From JAJPHW01 sp963799065 (GTDB taxonomy: Bacteria > Acidobacteriota > Terriglobia > Terriglobales > Acidobacteriaceae): 64,000 bases of DNA. A model generated the notes under the pieces. The model was not told the DNA's origin. It made no database searches and saw only the letters and a list, made by a program, of their open reading frames with translations. The number at the start of each line of letters is the position of its first letter. Position 1 is the first letter of the stretch. Position numbers and translations under genes: made by a program. The stretch spans positions 1,550,001 through 1,614,000 of the forward strand of contig CAWCVJ010000001.1 of assembly GCA_963799065.1 (NCBI GenBank), in the 5' to 3' direction. Shown here piece after piece: positions 8,558 to 16,026 of this stretch.

Positions 8558-9538
8558 CTAGCGGTCCTGCTCCCGCCGACGATCCAAGGTTCCGTTTGCG
8601 TCCAGCCAGTTCAGCAATCCTGCGACACTGGCTCGCGCCAACGCAATCGAGCAATCGGCCGCACCGTAGTAAATATTGAGAGTGTCGCCGTCGGCGTTCA
8701 TGGTGTATCCGCAAGGAAACACCACATCGTCCACGTCGCCGTGACGCTCATATTCCGCCTCAGGCCCAAAAATCCACGAATCGCCCCGCATCAGGCATTT
8801 TTCCGGCACTTCGAGATCAAACAGCGCCAGTCCCAGTCGATAAAGGCAGCCCGAAGGCGTATGCCGCACGCCGTGATAGATCACCAACCACCCTCGCTCC
8901 GTTTCGATCGGCGGCGGCGACAGCCCAATCTTGTTCGCATCCCACCAAGCTCCCCGGCGGGCTTCTAGCATCAGCCGATGCCGGCCCCAGTATCGAAGGT
9001 CGGGGGAGTAGGAAATCCACATGTGCGAGCCCAGCGGAGTCATGGGCCGATGAATCAGCGCCCAGTAGCCGTCAATTCTTCGCGGCAGCAGCGCGGAGTC
9101 TTTATCGTCGGGTGGCATGATGACACCGTAGCGCTCAAAGCTGCGAAAGTCTTTGGTCAATGCCAGCGACACTCCCGGCCCCCCGCGCGAATATGAGGTA
9201 TAAGTCACCGCATACTGTTGCAGTTCGGGAACGAACGTGATGCGCGGATCTTCAATGCCCCAAATCTCTTCGGGATAATCCTTCGGGCTAGGCATCATCG
9301 TGGGCTGGGCATCGATCTTCCAGTCGTCAACGCCGTTCCTGGAACGGGCCGCGGTAAGGTGCGACAGGCCGCGCTTGTCTTCAACCCGGCACAGCAACAG
9401 CGTGGTTCCGTCGGCCAGCAGCGTCGCGCCCGCGTTAAAAACACTGTTGATCGCATAGGGCCAATCCTTCTTGGTCAGAATCGGGTTGGCGGGATGCCGC
9501 AGCAGCAATGGTTCGAGCAGAGTGCTCACGATTTCCAT
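8558..9538 (-). CDS. glycoside hydrolase family 130 enzyme (mannoside phosphorylase-like)
   Basis: A five-bladed beta-propeller of the GH130 family, about 326 residues from the ATG at 9538. Family segments seen include HPANPIL, FNAGATLL, LLCRVEDKRG, GIEDPRITF and a C-terminal YYGAADCSIALARA. GH130 enzymes phosphorolyse or hydrolyse beta-mannosides (for example beta-1,4-mannosyl oligosaccharides). A second in-frame ATG at 9568 would overlap the upstream GT4-fusion stop by 14 bp; either start leaves the pair translationally close. The substrate is inferred only. The adjacent glycosyltransferase fusion suggests turnover of a mannose-containing oligosaccharide made by the same operon. Confidence 0.85.
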   Translation of the reverse strand: MEIVSTLLEPLLLRHPANPILTKKDWPYAINSVFNAGATLLADGTTLLLCRVEDKRGLSHLTAARSRNGVDDWKIDAQPTMMPSPKDYPEEIWGIEDPRITFVPELQQYAVTYTSYSRGGPGVSLALTKDFRSFERYGVIMPPDDKDSALLPRRIDGYWALIHRPMTPLGSHMWISYSPDLRYWGRHRLMLEARRGAWWDANKIGLSPPPIETERGWLVIYHGVRHTPSGCLYRLGLALFDLEVPEKCLMRGDSWIFGPEAEYERHGDVDDVVFPCGYTMNADGDTLNIYYGAADCSIALARASVAGLLNWLDANGTLDRRREQDR

Positions 9539-9554
9539 AATTTTCTTTTTGAAC

Positions 9555-11987
9555 TTAATCCGGAACACTTTCCCGTTCCGGCATCACCGCATCGGGAGGA
9601 AGTTGCGCAGCGGGCAATGACCGCATCTCCAGCTGAGCCATCAGGAACGAAAGCGTCGACTCGGCTCCCTGGTTTTGGTTGGCGCGATCTGGATGCAACC
9701 CATCCCGGCAACCGCCCGTCGCCGCGTCATAAAGAGGAAGTTGCAGGTCGTTGTCCCCAAGAAACCAATTGAACGCCGACCACGCCTCTTGACGCCAACG
9801 TTCGTCGCCCGTGATGCAATAAGCGTCAAGACATGCCGAGACCGCTCCCGCCGCTTCAATAGGCTGTTGATCAAAGCGCGCTTTTTCGCCGCCTCGGGGA
9901 TAAAAGCCCTGCGATCCGATCGGCACGAAGTGGCCGTTCTTCTCGGAATGCTGCTCTGTCATCAGCCAGTCAAGCGCCTCCAACCCGACCGAGGTCATGT
10001 GTTGATCGGACGCAGCCTCGCCGGCGCGAAGCAGCACCTGAGCCAATCGTGCGTTGCCATAAGAAAGGATGTCCTCAAACCATTTCCAGTCGGGTCCTCG
10101 TACTGCTTCGTAGAGCGCTAGCAAACGGTTGGCCAATCCGTGTCGAACCTTCTGCGCGTCCCGATCACCGGAAAATTCGTGCAAATACTCTTGCACTCCT
10201 AACACTGTGTAAGCCCATGCTCGCGGACTTCCGAAACTCGCTGATGCGGGCAGCGAAAACTCAAAGAGGCGTCCTGCGGCGGCTCGCAGCCCTTGATCCT
10301 TGCAGCGACCGATCACCGTTCCCAGCGCCCAGAGCGCGCGACCGTGACAGTCTTCCGACCCTTGGACTTCGTTCCAGCGGCGAGGGAAGCCAAGGAAATT
10401 TCGGAACCTACCGGTCTTGCTGTTGAAGGCCTGCTCCAGGAATGACAGATATCGAAAAGACAATTCCGCAATCTGTTGTTCCGCATTCGTCGATGCCGTA
10501 GCGGATGATTCAAACCGGGCATCATTGCCAAGCTGCACCGCGAAAATCAGCGCCCGCGCATTATCGTCCGTCGTGTACCCTTCGGGCCGATTGGGAATGG
10601 TAAAGATGGAGTGCTGAAACATTCCGGTATCGTCGGTCATACGCGCCAGATGCGTGAGGTTAAGCTCGGGGATTTGATTGAGTTGCTTCTCCCTCACGCG
10701 CGAGGAGAACTGCACTTGCGGGCTCTTCATGCGATCGGTGCGCACCCGCGAAAAACTCTCCATATAGCCCTGCGCCACCCGCTTCCAAACCATCTCGCGA
10801 GAGAACAGGTAGGCGCGTTTCCTCATGCCGTGACGGATCGCCGGAGTGTCCAGCAACTCGATCGTCTTCTGGGCAATTGCGGCCGGGTTCCGGAAAGGCA
10901 CCAGCGCCCCGCGATGGTCGTCCAGCAGTTCGATGGCGTGCCAGTAAGGCGTCGAAATGATCGCCTTGCCGGCCCCTAAAGCGTAAGCCAGCGTTCCAGA
11001 AACAACCTGCTCTTCGTGGCGATACGGAGTGATATAAATGTCCGCCGCGCCGATAAATTCGACCATCTCCAGTGGACTGACGAAATGGTTATGAAAAATG
11101 ACTTGCGACTCTACCCCGACCTCTTTGGCCAGCGCTTTTAACTTTTCCCGATACTGCTCACCCTCCCGCCGGAGCACATGTGGATGAGTCGCTCCCGCCA
11201 CCATGTAGGCGACGTTGCTGTGCTTGGCCAGAATGTCGGGCAGCGCCTGAATCACATTTTCGATGCCCTTATTGGGCGAGAGCAGACCGAAGGTGAGCAA
11301 CACCGCTTTGCCCTCCACTCCAAAACGGTCCTTGAAGAAATTGGGATCGAGAAAGGGCAAATCGGGGACGCCGTGCGGCACCATATCGATCTTGCCGATC
11401 GGAACCTTGAAAATCTCCTGGAGAAATTGCGACGAAAGTTCGCTCATAACAATGAGCCGGTCGGAGAGCGCGGCAATCTCTTCCATCACCATCATTTGAT
11501 CTGGGTTGGGCTCGCGCAGGACGGTATGCAGAGTCGTGACGACGGGCATCTTCAGGTGGCGCAGCAGCTCTAAAATGTGGCTGCCCGCCGGGCCGCCGAA
11601 AATGCCATACTCATGCTGCAAACACACCATGTCGATGTTGTGGAAGTTGAGGAATTCGGCGGCTTCGCGGTAAGACTTAACCTCGTCTTGTGCCAACGAC
11701 CAACGCACTCTCTCGGGATAGTCGTACCCTTGCGCGGTGTCATTAACCGGCAACGCCAGCAACCGGACGGCACCATACTCCGCCGAGATGGCTTGGCACA
11801 GATCGGTTGTAAAAGTGGCGATGCCACACTGCCGCGGCAGGTAGTTTCCGATGACCGCAACTCGGCTCGGCATGGATAACTTTGCCTGCGCCCGGGCTGG
11901 AACGTGCGCCAGCACGCGCCTCATCAGCGGCCGCTGACCGACGAGTTCCAACGCCCTTTCGGGAAATAATATCTTCGGCAACGACAT
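9555..11987 (-). CDS. GT4 glycosyltransferase fused to an alpha/alpha-toroid domain
   Basis: An 810-residue two-domain protein. Residues about 40-420 are a GT-B glycosyltransferase of family 4: the N-terminal Rossmann half contains RQCGIATFTTDL and LQHEYGIFGG, and the C-terminal half contains LTFGLLSPNKGIE and SGTLAYALGAGKAIISTP. Residues about 430-795 are all-helical and resemble an (alpha/alpha)6 toroid, with short conserved motifs (TTDDNARAL, EDCHGRALWALG) like those of glycan-processing domains. It is probably cytoplasmic, with no signal peptide or membrane helix. It precedes the GH130 gene on the same strand with at most 16 bp between them, so the two are probably co-transcribed. The sugar donor is unknown. 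Confidence 0.8.
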   Translation of the reverse strand: MSLPKILFPERALELVGQRPLMRRVLAHVPARAQAKLSMPSRVAVIGNYLPRQCGIATFTTDLCQAISAEYGAVRLLALPVNDTAQGYDYPERVRWSLAQDEVKSYREAAEFLNFHNIDMVCLQHEYGIFGGPAGSHILELLRHLKMPVVTTLHTVLREPNPDQMMVMEEIAALSDRLIVMSELSSQFLQEIFKVPIGKIDMVPHGVPDLPFLDPNFFKDRFGVEGKAVLLTFGLLSPNKGIENVIQALPDILAKHSNVAYMVAGATHPHVLRREGEQYREKLKALAKEVGVESQVIFHNHFVSPLEMVEFIGAADIYITPYRHEEQVVSGTLAYALGAGKAIISTPYWHAIELLDDHRGALVPFRNPAAIAQKTIELLDTPAIRHGMRKRAYLFSREMVWKRVAQGYMESFSRVRTDRMKSPQVQFSSRVREKQLNQIPELNLTHLARMTDDTGMFQHSIFTIPNRPEGYTTDDNARALIFAVQLGNDARFESSATASTNAEQQIAELSFRYLSFLEQAFNSKTGRFRNFLGFPRRWNEVQGSEDCHGRALWALGTVIGRCKDQGLRAAAGRLFEFSLPASASFGSPRAWAYTVLGVQEYLHEFSGDRDAQKVRHGLANRLLALYEAVRGPDWKWFEDILSYGNARLAQVLLRAGEAASDQHMTSVGLEALDWLMTEQHSEKNGHFVPIGSQGFYPRGGEKARFDQQPIEAAGAVSACLDAYCITGDERWRQEAWSAFNWFLGDNDLQLPLYDAATGGCRDGLHPDRANQNQGAESTLSFLMAQLEMRSLPAAQLPPDAVMPERESVPD

Positions 11988-12312
11988 CTGTCCTTGTACT
12001 GTGGCGGGAAAGGGGGGCTGACTGGCTCTTAGACGAGTGTCGCAGAAAACCCGGGTTCAAGACTGTTCACAATTGATCAGCTAGTGCTGCAACCGGAAGC
12101 GCATCGTGTAAGCGTGACCATCCGTCCAAAACTCGCGCTCGACCTGCGCTGCCCGACCTGCGGGGCTAAACCGGGAGAACAGTGTGAACTTGGGACCGGC
12201 CAACCGCGCACCGAGCCCCATCTGGCAAGGCGCAGTGTGCCCGAGAAGTGAACGATTTGGCCTGCGCCGAAACGGGAGTGCAGGGTGGATTCGATCAAGC
12301 CTTGCTAAGTGA
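11988..12312. other. intergenic stretch with one tiny gene
   Basis: About 325 bp between the GT4-fusion start and the end of the 139-residue protein gene. It holds the 45-codon zinc-finger reading frame at 12114-12251 and nothing else I can assign. Confidence 0.5.
12114..12251 (+). CDS. 45-residue zinc-finger-like protein
   Basis: A GTG-initiated reading frame with the pattern C-x2-C-x7-C-x11-H (Cys13, Cys16, Cys24, His36) in the order LRCPTCGAKPGEQC, then RTEPHLARR. This CPTCGAxPGxxC...R..PHxxR pattern is that of the short zinc-finger domain found alone or inside phage and actinobacterial DNA-binding proteins. The length, the basic character and the retained ligands argue for a real small gene. 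No convincing ribosome site is visible. The role is unknown; binding of nucleic acid is a guess from the fold. Confidence 0.55.
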   Translation: MTIRPKLALDLRCPTCGAKPGEQCELGTGQPRTEPHLARRSVPEK

Positions 12313-12732
12313 TCAGGGGCGCTGCGTTTGCGCCGCCCGCCGAAGCTGGACGCTTTCCAAATAACCACCCTGCTGCAAATGCCGGGAGTGGGCGGAAACC
12401 ACGGTATACGGCATGCCCATGAAGCTTTTAGCCACCATGCCCGTGACTTCTATGCCATTGAAACCCCGATCTTTAACCTGGGCCAGAATTCGATTTAAAG
12501 CACCCTGAATCCGCTCACTTCTGATGCGGCCGAAGAAGCTTGATTTAACCTCAGCGGCGATAAAGAAAAAGTCCCACCCCGCGGCTCGAATTCGGCCGTC
12601 AGGAGCTAGTCCGTCAGCCGACGTCACTACATTCCATCGCTCTGAGAAGGACTCATTCTTCCCACCGAACATCTGCGCAAAGCGCGGCAGGTTTTCGACC
12701 AAGATCGTTTCCACTTTGATAATTGGCGGCAT
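12313..12732 (-). CDS. conserved hypothetical protein (139 aa)
   Basis: I do not recognise a named family. The protein is soluble, with no signal peptide or membrane segment. A central WDFFFIAAEVKSSFFG beta-type segment precedes a helical RIQGALNRILAQVKDRGFNGIEVTG stretch and an HSRHLQQGGY tail, which suggests a small alpha/beta fold. It is transcribed divergently from the Crp/Fnr gene, and site C lies 51-66 bp upstream of its start, so shared regulation is possible. Confidence 0.6.
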   Translation of the reverse strand: MPPIIKVETILVENLPRFAQMFGGKNESFSERWNVVTSADGLAPDGRIRAAGWDFFFIAAEVKSSFFGRIRSERIQGALNRILAQVKDRGFNGIEVTGMVAKSFMGMPYTVVSAHSRHLQQGGYLESVQLRRAAQTQRP

Positions 12733-12782
12733 TTGATGTCACTCCGACCCACTACAGCTTCGCACGTTCCAATTTCAAGAAG

Positions 12783-12798
12783 TGAGCAATATCGCACA
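12783..12798. promoter_or_regulatory. Crp/Fnr-type palindrome, site C (one mismatch), upstream of the regulator gene
   Basis: TGAGCAATATCGCACA fits TGAGC-N6-GCTCA with one mismatch. It lies between the divergent 139-residue protein gene and the Crp/Fnr gene. Its centre (12790.5) is 29.5 bp before the -10-like TATACT at 12820, placing it at -41.5, which suggests autoregulation. Confidence 0.55.
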
Positions 12799-12819
12799 CT
12801 ATTGAGTTCCCCGCCGTAC

Positions 12820-12825
12820 TATACT
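12820..12825 (+). promoter_or_regulatory. -10 element of the Crp/Fnr gene
   Basis: TATACT, 5 of 6 to consensus. The predicted start site near 12832 is only three bases before the ATG at 12835. With no ribosome site visible, the message would be leaderless or nearly so. Confidence 0.5.
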
Positions 12826-12834
12826 TCCTTCATC

Positions 12835-13515
12835 ATGAGCGCCCGCGCCTCCCCAACGAGTATTACCCGCGAATTCAACCCCGACACGTTTCTCGCAACC
12901 ATCGGCGAAGGCCGCAAGCTGGTTACGGCGGCCAAGAAAAAAGTGATCTTCTCCCAAGGCGATCCTGCCGACTCTATCTTTTACTTGCAATCGGGAAAAG
13001 TGAAACTCACTGTAGTATCCAAGGCCGGCAAAGAAGCCACGATCGGAATCGTGAGCGAAAGTAATTTCTTTGGCGAGGGATCGCTGGCCGGTCAGCGCGT
13101 CCGCATGGGATCAGCGTCCGCCATGACGAACTGCGAACTACTGCGCATCGACAAAAAAGCCATGATGGATGTGCTCCACCGCGAACATGCGCTCTCCGAC
13201 ATGTTCGTGGCGTATCTGCTGGCGCGTAATATCCGTTATGAAGAAGACCTGGTCGATCAGCTTTTCAACTCCAGCGAGAAGCGCCTCGCTCGCGTACTGC
13301 TTCTGCTGGCTCACTTCGGAAAAGAAGGTATCCCGGAAGCCGTGGTCCCCAAGATCAGTCAGGAGACTCTGGCCGAAATGATCGGCACCACCCGCTCCCG
13401 CGTCAGCTTCTTCATGAACCGCTTCCGGAAACTAGGCTTCATCGACTACTCCAGCGGACCCGAGAATGGCCTGCAAGTGCATAGTTCCCTGCTCAACATT
13501 GTGCTGCACGATTAA
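12835..13515 (+). CDS. Crp/Fnr-family transcription regulator
   Basis: A 226-residue regulator. Residues about 15-125 are a cyclic-nucleotide-binding-type beta-roll (KKVIFSQGDPADSIFYLQSGKVKLTV, then FFGEGSLAG). Then comes the dimer helix, then a winged helix-turn-helix (about 165-220, SQETLAEMIGTTRSRVSFFM). The classical cAMP-contact segment is not intact and there is no Fnr-type N-terminal Cys cluster, so the signal is unknown. In the recognition helix the RE..R of E. coli Crp becomes RS..F, which fits a changed target sequence. An in-frame start further upstream (12733) is rejected because it would overlap the palindrome and promoter. I infer that it binds the TGAGC-N6-GCTCA sites in this window. 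Confidence 0.9.
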   Translation: MSARASPTSITREFNPDTFLATIGEGRKLVTAAKKKVIFSQGDPADSIFYLQSGKVKLTVVSKAGKEATIGIVSESNFFGEGSLAGQRVRMGSASAMTNCELLRIDKKAMMDVLHREHALSDMFVAYLLARNIRYEEDLVDQLFNSSEKRLARVLLLLAHFGKEGIPEAVVPKISQETLAEMIGTTRSRVSFFMNRFRKLGFIDYSSGPENGLQVHSSLLNIVLHD

Positions 13516-13528
13516 GCGCCCGTCCGAC

Positions 13529-13732
13529 CTAATCCTCTTTGATCTTCAAGGCCAGTTCCCGCAGATCCTTAGCCAGCGTGTGACTCGCCTTCATTTGCAG
13601 ATGCGCGAACGATTGCGATTTCTCTGGCAGCAAATGGGCGAGGCCTTCGATTTCGATCGCCGCTTCGTGGGCGTGGGACGCCTCCCGTTCCAAAATGTGC
13701 GCAAACTTCCTCAGCGACTCATTGTGATCCAT
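13529..13732 (-). CDS. small helical protein (67 aa), predicted regulon member
   Basis: A short soluble protein that is entirely helical in appearance (HNESLRKFAHILEREASHAH, then SFAHLQMKASHTLAKDLREL), rich in His, Glu and Leu. There is no membrane segment. The ATG at 13732 has a GAAGGAGA ribosome site 6-7 nt upstream, which decides the start over a non-ATG codon further out. It is transcribed divergently from the alcohol dehydrogenase and shares site D. A minus-strand -10-like TAGGAT lies at the same 29.5-bp distance. I do not recognise the family. Confidence 0.65.
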   Translation of the reverse strand: MDHNESLRKFAHILEREASHAHEAAIEIEGLAHLLPEKSQSFAHLQMKASHTLAKDLRELALKIKED

Positions 13733-13761
13733 GTTTTCTCTCCTTCTACGATTCGCTCTGA

Positions 13762-13767
13762 ATCCTA
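13762..13767 (-). promoter_or_regulatory. -10-like hexamer, minus side of site D
   Basis: It reads TAGGAT on the minus strand (4 of 6). Its first base is 29.5 bp from the site D centre, mirroring the plus-strand element at 13826, and it drives the gene starting at 13732. Confidence 0.4.
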
Positions 13768-13788
13768 CCCACAATTGGATGACACGAC

Positions 13789-13804
13789 TGAGCATTGTTG
13801 CTCA
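13789..13804. promoter_or_regulatory. Crp/Fnr-type palindrome, site D, shared by divergent genes
   Basis: TGAGCATTGTTGCTCA within an 18-bp inverted repeat (7-bp arms, 4-bp centre, CTGAGCA/TGCTCAG). It lies between the 67-residue protein and the alcohol dehydrogenase, with -10-like hexamers at identical distances on both sides. Confidence 0.65.
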
Positions 13805-13825
13805 GATGATTTTTCTCTTCGATGC

Positions 13826-13831
13826 TAGGGT
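13826..13831 (+). promoter_or_regulatory. -10-like hexamer, plus side of site D
   Basis: TAGGGT (3 of 6). It begins 29.5 bp from the site D centre. The predicted start near 13838 leaves a 20-nt leader that carries the AAGGAG ribosome site of the dehydrogenase gene. Confidence 0.35.
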
Positions 13832-13857
13832 CAGTTTGAGGCTAAGGAGAAAACCCA

Positions 13858-14946
13858 ATGGCTGACAAGAACATGCAGGCAGCTGTAGTGGAACAGTTCG
13901 GCAAGCCGCTCGTGCTTCGCGAGTGGGAGATTCCTACGCCAGCCGCTGGCCAGATTGTGCTCAAGACCGAAGCCTGCGGCGTCTGTCACACCGACATTCA
14001 TGCCGCCAACGGAGATTGGCCAGTTAAGCCGACGCTCCCATTTATTCCCGGCCACGAAGCGATTGGGATCGTCTCGGCGGTCGGCGCAGGTGTGACCACC
14101 GTCAAGGAGGGCGACCGCGTTGGCGTTGCTTGGCTCTATTCCGCGTGCGGACATTGCGAATATTGCTTGACCGCTTGGGAAACTGTTTGCCCTGACGCGC
14201 AGTTCGGCGGCTACACCAAGAATGGCGGCTTCGCAGAATACATCCTGGCCGATCCCGATTATGTCGCGCATATTCCGAAAGGGCTCCCTCCGACCGAGGC
14301 TGCTCCTCTGATTTGCGCGGGCATCACAACCTACAAAGGAATTAAGCAGACCGAAGCCAAGCCCGGCCAGTGGATCACGATCTCCGGCTGCGGTGGACTC
14401 GGGCATCTGGCCATTCAATACGCCAAGGCGATGGGTCTGCTAGTCTGCGCGGTCGACATCGACGACGGCAAGCTGGCGCTCGCTAAATCACTAGGGGCCG
14501 ATCTCACCGTCAATGCTAAACAAAAGGATCCGGGCCCGGTGGTGAAGAGAGAAACCGGCGGCGGAACTCACGGCGTTCTGATTACCGCTCCGTCGCTCAT
14601 CGCGTTCAAGCAAGGCATTGGGATGATCCGCAAGCGCGGCACTTGCGTCCTGGTCGGCCTGCCGCCGGGTGACTTCCCCGTGCCGCTTTTCGATGTAGTC
14701 GCCAACTGCATCACCCTTCGAGGCTCGTTCGTCGGAACCCGCGCAGACATGGCCGAAGCGCTCGACTTCGCGGTCAAGGGCAAAGTCAAGGCCGACATCG
14801 AACTTCAGCCGCTGTCGGACATCAACAACATCTTCAAGCGGCTCGCGCACGGGGACGTCGCGGCCCGCGTGGTCTTGGACTTCGGCCCGGCTAAAGAGCA
14901 ATTGAAGCTCGCCGCCCACAAAGAGACCGAGCTGGTTCACGCCTAG
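13858..14946 (+). CDS. adhP: zinc-dependent alcohol dehydrogenase (AdhP/AdhA type)
   Basis: A medium-chain NAD(P)-dependent alcohol dehydrogenase of 362 residues, oxidising primary alcohols or reducing aldehydes in the cytoplasm. The catalytic zinc site is seen in CGVCHTD (Cys about 43, with nearby His) and GHEAIG. The structural zinc site is CGHCEYCLTAWETVC (four Cys). The Rossmann glycine motif is GCGGLGHLA (about 178-186), followed by a cofactor-specifying VDIDDGK. An AAGGAG ribosome site sits 9 nt before the ATG. It is downstream of site D. The end overlaps the convergent doxX by 4 bp. Confidence 0.92.
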   Translation: MADKNMQAAVVEQFGKPLVLREWEIPTPAAGQIVLKTEACGVCHTDIHAANGDWPVKPTLPFIPGHEAIGIVSAVGAGVTTVKEGDRVGVAWLYSACGHCEYCLTAWETVCPDAQFGGYTKNGGFAEYILADPDYVAHIPKGLPPTEAAPLICAGITTYKGIKQTEAKPGQWITISGCGGLGHLAIQYAKAMGLLVCAVDIDDGKLALAKSLGADLTVNAKQKDPGPVVKRETGGGTHGVLITAPSLIAFKQGIGMIRKRGTCVLVGLPPGDFPVPLFDVVANCITLRGSFVGTRADMAEALDFAVKGKVKADIELQPLSDINNIFKRLAHGDVAARVVLDFGPAKEQLKLAAHKETELVHA

Positions 14947-15323
14947 ACCGACGTTGATGTGGTCGATTTCGTATAACGAAAGGCCCACCAAATCATCGGG
15001 ATCTGCAGCGGCAATCGCAGCCACTGAACCCAGCTCTTGCCAAAGAACCCGGCGAACCGTAGATGAGCGACAGCCATATAAATGTTCGCCGGAAAGACTG
15101 CGACCAGTAGTATCACCAAACCCCAGGCGGCAGCGCGTCGCGTCCAGGGCAGGAACAGGCCGATCCCAACCAGTATTTCCGCGGCGCCGCTCACTGCAAC
15201 CAACAAACGCGGCGATGGCAACGCCGGAGGCACAATGCGGACGTACAAGTCGGGGACTGCGAAATGCATGACTCCAGCAACGACAGAGAATACCGCCAAG
15301 AGTGCGCGCCCAGCATTCTTCAT
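14943..15323 (-). CDS. DoxX-family membrane protein
   Basis: A 126-residue four-helix membrane protein of the DoxX type (MKNAGRALLAVFSVVAGVMH, AEILVGIGLFLPWTRRAAAW, a hydrophobic third helix and WLRLPLQIPMIWWAF at the end). DoxX relatives act in quinone or thiol-linked redox reactions at the membrane, but most are uncharacterised. The ATG at 15323 falls exactly where transcription should start from the perfect TATAAT at 15330-15335, so the message is predicted to be leaderless. Site E is centred about 60 bp upstream, close to a class I activator position. Confidence 0.8.
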   Translation of the reverse strand: MKNAGRALLAVFSVVAGVMHFAVPDLYVRIVPPALPSPRLLVAVSGAAEILVGIGLFLPWTRRAAAWGLVILLVAVFPANIYMAVAHLRFAGFFGKSWVQWLRLPLQIPMIWWAFRYTKSTTSTSV

Positions 15324-15329
15324 AAGCGG

Positions 15330-15335
15330 ATTATA
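15330..15335 (-). promoter_or_regulatory. -10 element of the DoxX gene
   Basis: A perfect TATAAT on the minus strand. Its first base is 12 bp before the A of the ATG at 15323. No -35 hexamer is visible, which fits dependence on an activator at site E. Confidence 0.55.
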
Positions 15336-15374
15336 GGACCGTCTCATTCCTTTGCGCCGCTGCATCGCAAGGTC

Positions 15375-15390
15375 TGAGCAATAGCGCTCA
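15375..15390. promoter_or_regulatory. Crp/Fnr-type palindrome, site E, between doxX and the stress gene
   Basis: TGAGCAATAGCGCTCA, perfect, inside an 18-bp inverted repeat (CTGAGC/GCTCAG). It lies between divergent genes. CATAGT at 15412 is at the same 29.5-bp distance as in sites B to D. Confidence 0.65.
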
Positions 15391-15411
15391 GTAATTTTCC
15401 GCCCCCGCGTC

Positions 15412-15417
15412 CATAGT
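15412..15417 (+). promoter_or_regulatory. -10-like hexamer downstream of site E
   Basis: CATAGT (4 of 6). The predicted start near 15424 gives a 55-nt leader for the gene at 15479. Confidence 0.45.
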
Positions 15418-15478
15418 CACCGTGGGACCTGAAACTGTTGGTCGCAGAACGATGGCGAAGCGCCATGGAGTTAGAGAA

Positions 15479-16012
15479 ATGTCTAAAGAAAATTCGGTGG
15501 TTGCGATTTATCAATCTCACGACGGCGCGGACGCGGCGGTCAAAGAGCTACAGCGCGGCGGTATCGACATGAAGAGCCTGTCAGTCGTCGGCAAGGGCTA
15601 TCACACCGATGAAGAAGTCGTCGGCTACTACAACGCCGGCGACCGCATGAAGTATTGGGGCAAAGCGGGAGCATTTTGGGGAGGCTTCTGGGGGCTGCTG
15701 TTCGGCTCCGCATTGTTCATGATTCCCGGAATGGGGCCCATCCTGGCTGCTGGGCCAGTGGTTGCGTGGATCGTTGCTGGATTAGAATGCGCCGTTGTCG
15801 TCGGAGGACTGGGCGCTCTGGGCGCAGGACTCTACAGCATCGGCATCCCCAAGGACAGCGTCGTGCAATATGAGACTGCCCTCAAGACCGATAAATTTCT
15901 GCTCATCGTCCACGGCACCGCGGCGGAAGTCGCGAAGGCCAAAGACATCATCGAGCGCACGGGTCCCGAATCCAGCGCATTCTACGGCGTCGGCGAAGTC
16001 GTAGCAGCGTAG
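15479..16012 (+). CDS. general-stress-type membrane protein (YflT/GSP17M-like)
   Basis: A 177-residue protein with an N-terminal alpha/beta domain (VVAIYQSHDGADAAVKELQR, then KSLSVVGKGYHTDEE) like the general stress protein 17M/YflT fold. A glycine-rich double membrane segment follows (about 62-115, WGGFWGLLFGSALFMIPGMG and VVAWIVAGLECAVVVGGLGA), then a soluble C-terminus with KFLLIVHGTAAEVAKAKDII. In-frame starts upstream are rejected because the ATG at 15479 has a GGAG at suitable distance and begins the conserved domain. Predicted to be activated through site E. The biochemical role is unknown. Confidence 0.75.
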   Translation: MSKENSVVAIYQSHDGADAAVKELQRGGIDMKSLSVVGKGYHTDEEVVGYYNAGDRMKYWGKAGAFWGGFWGLLFGSALFMIPGMGPILAAGPVVAWIVAGLECAVVVGGLGALGAGLYSIGIPKDSVVQYETALKTDKFLLIVHGTAAEVAKAKDIIERTGPESSAFYGVGEVVAA

Positions 16013-16026
16013 TTCGTCAGGTCTAC

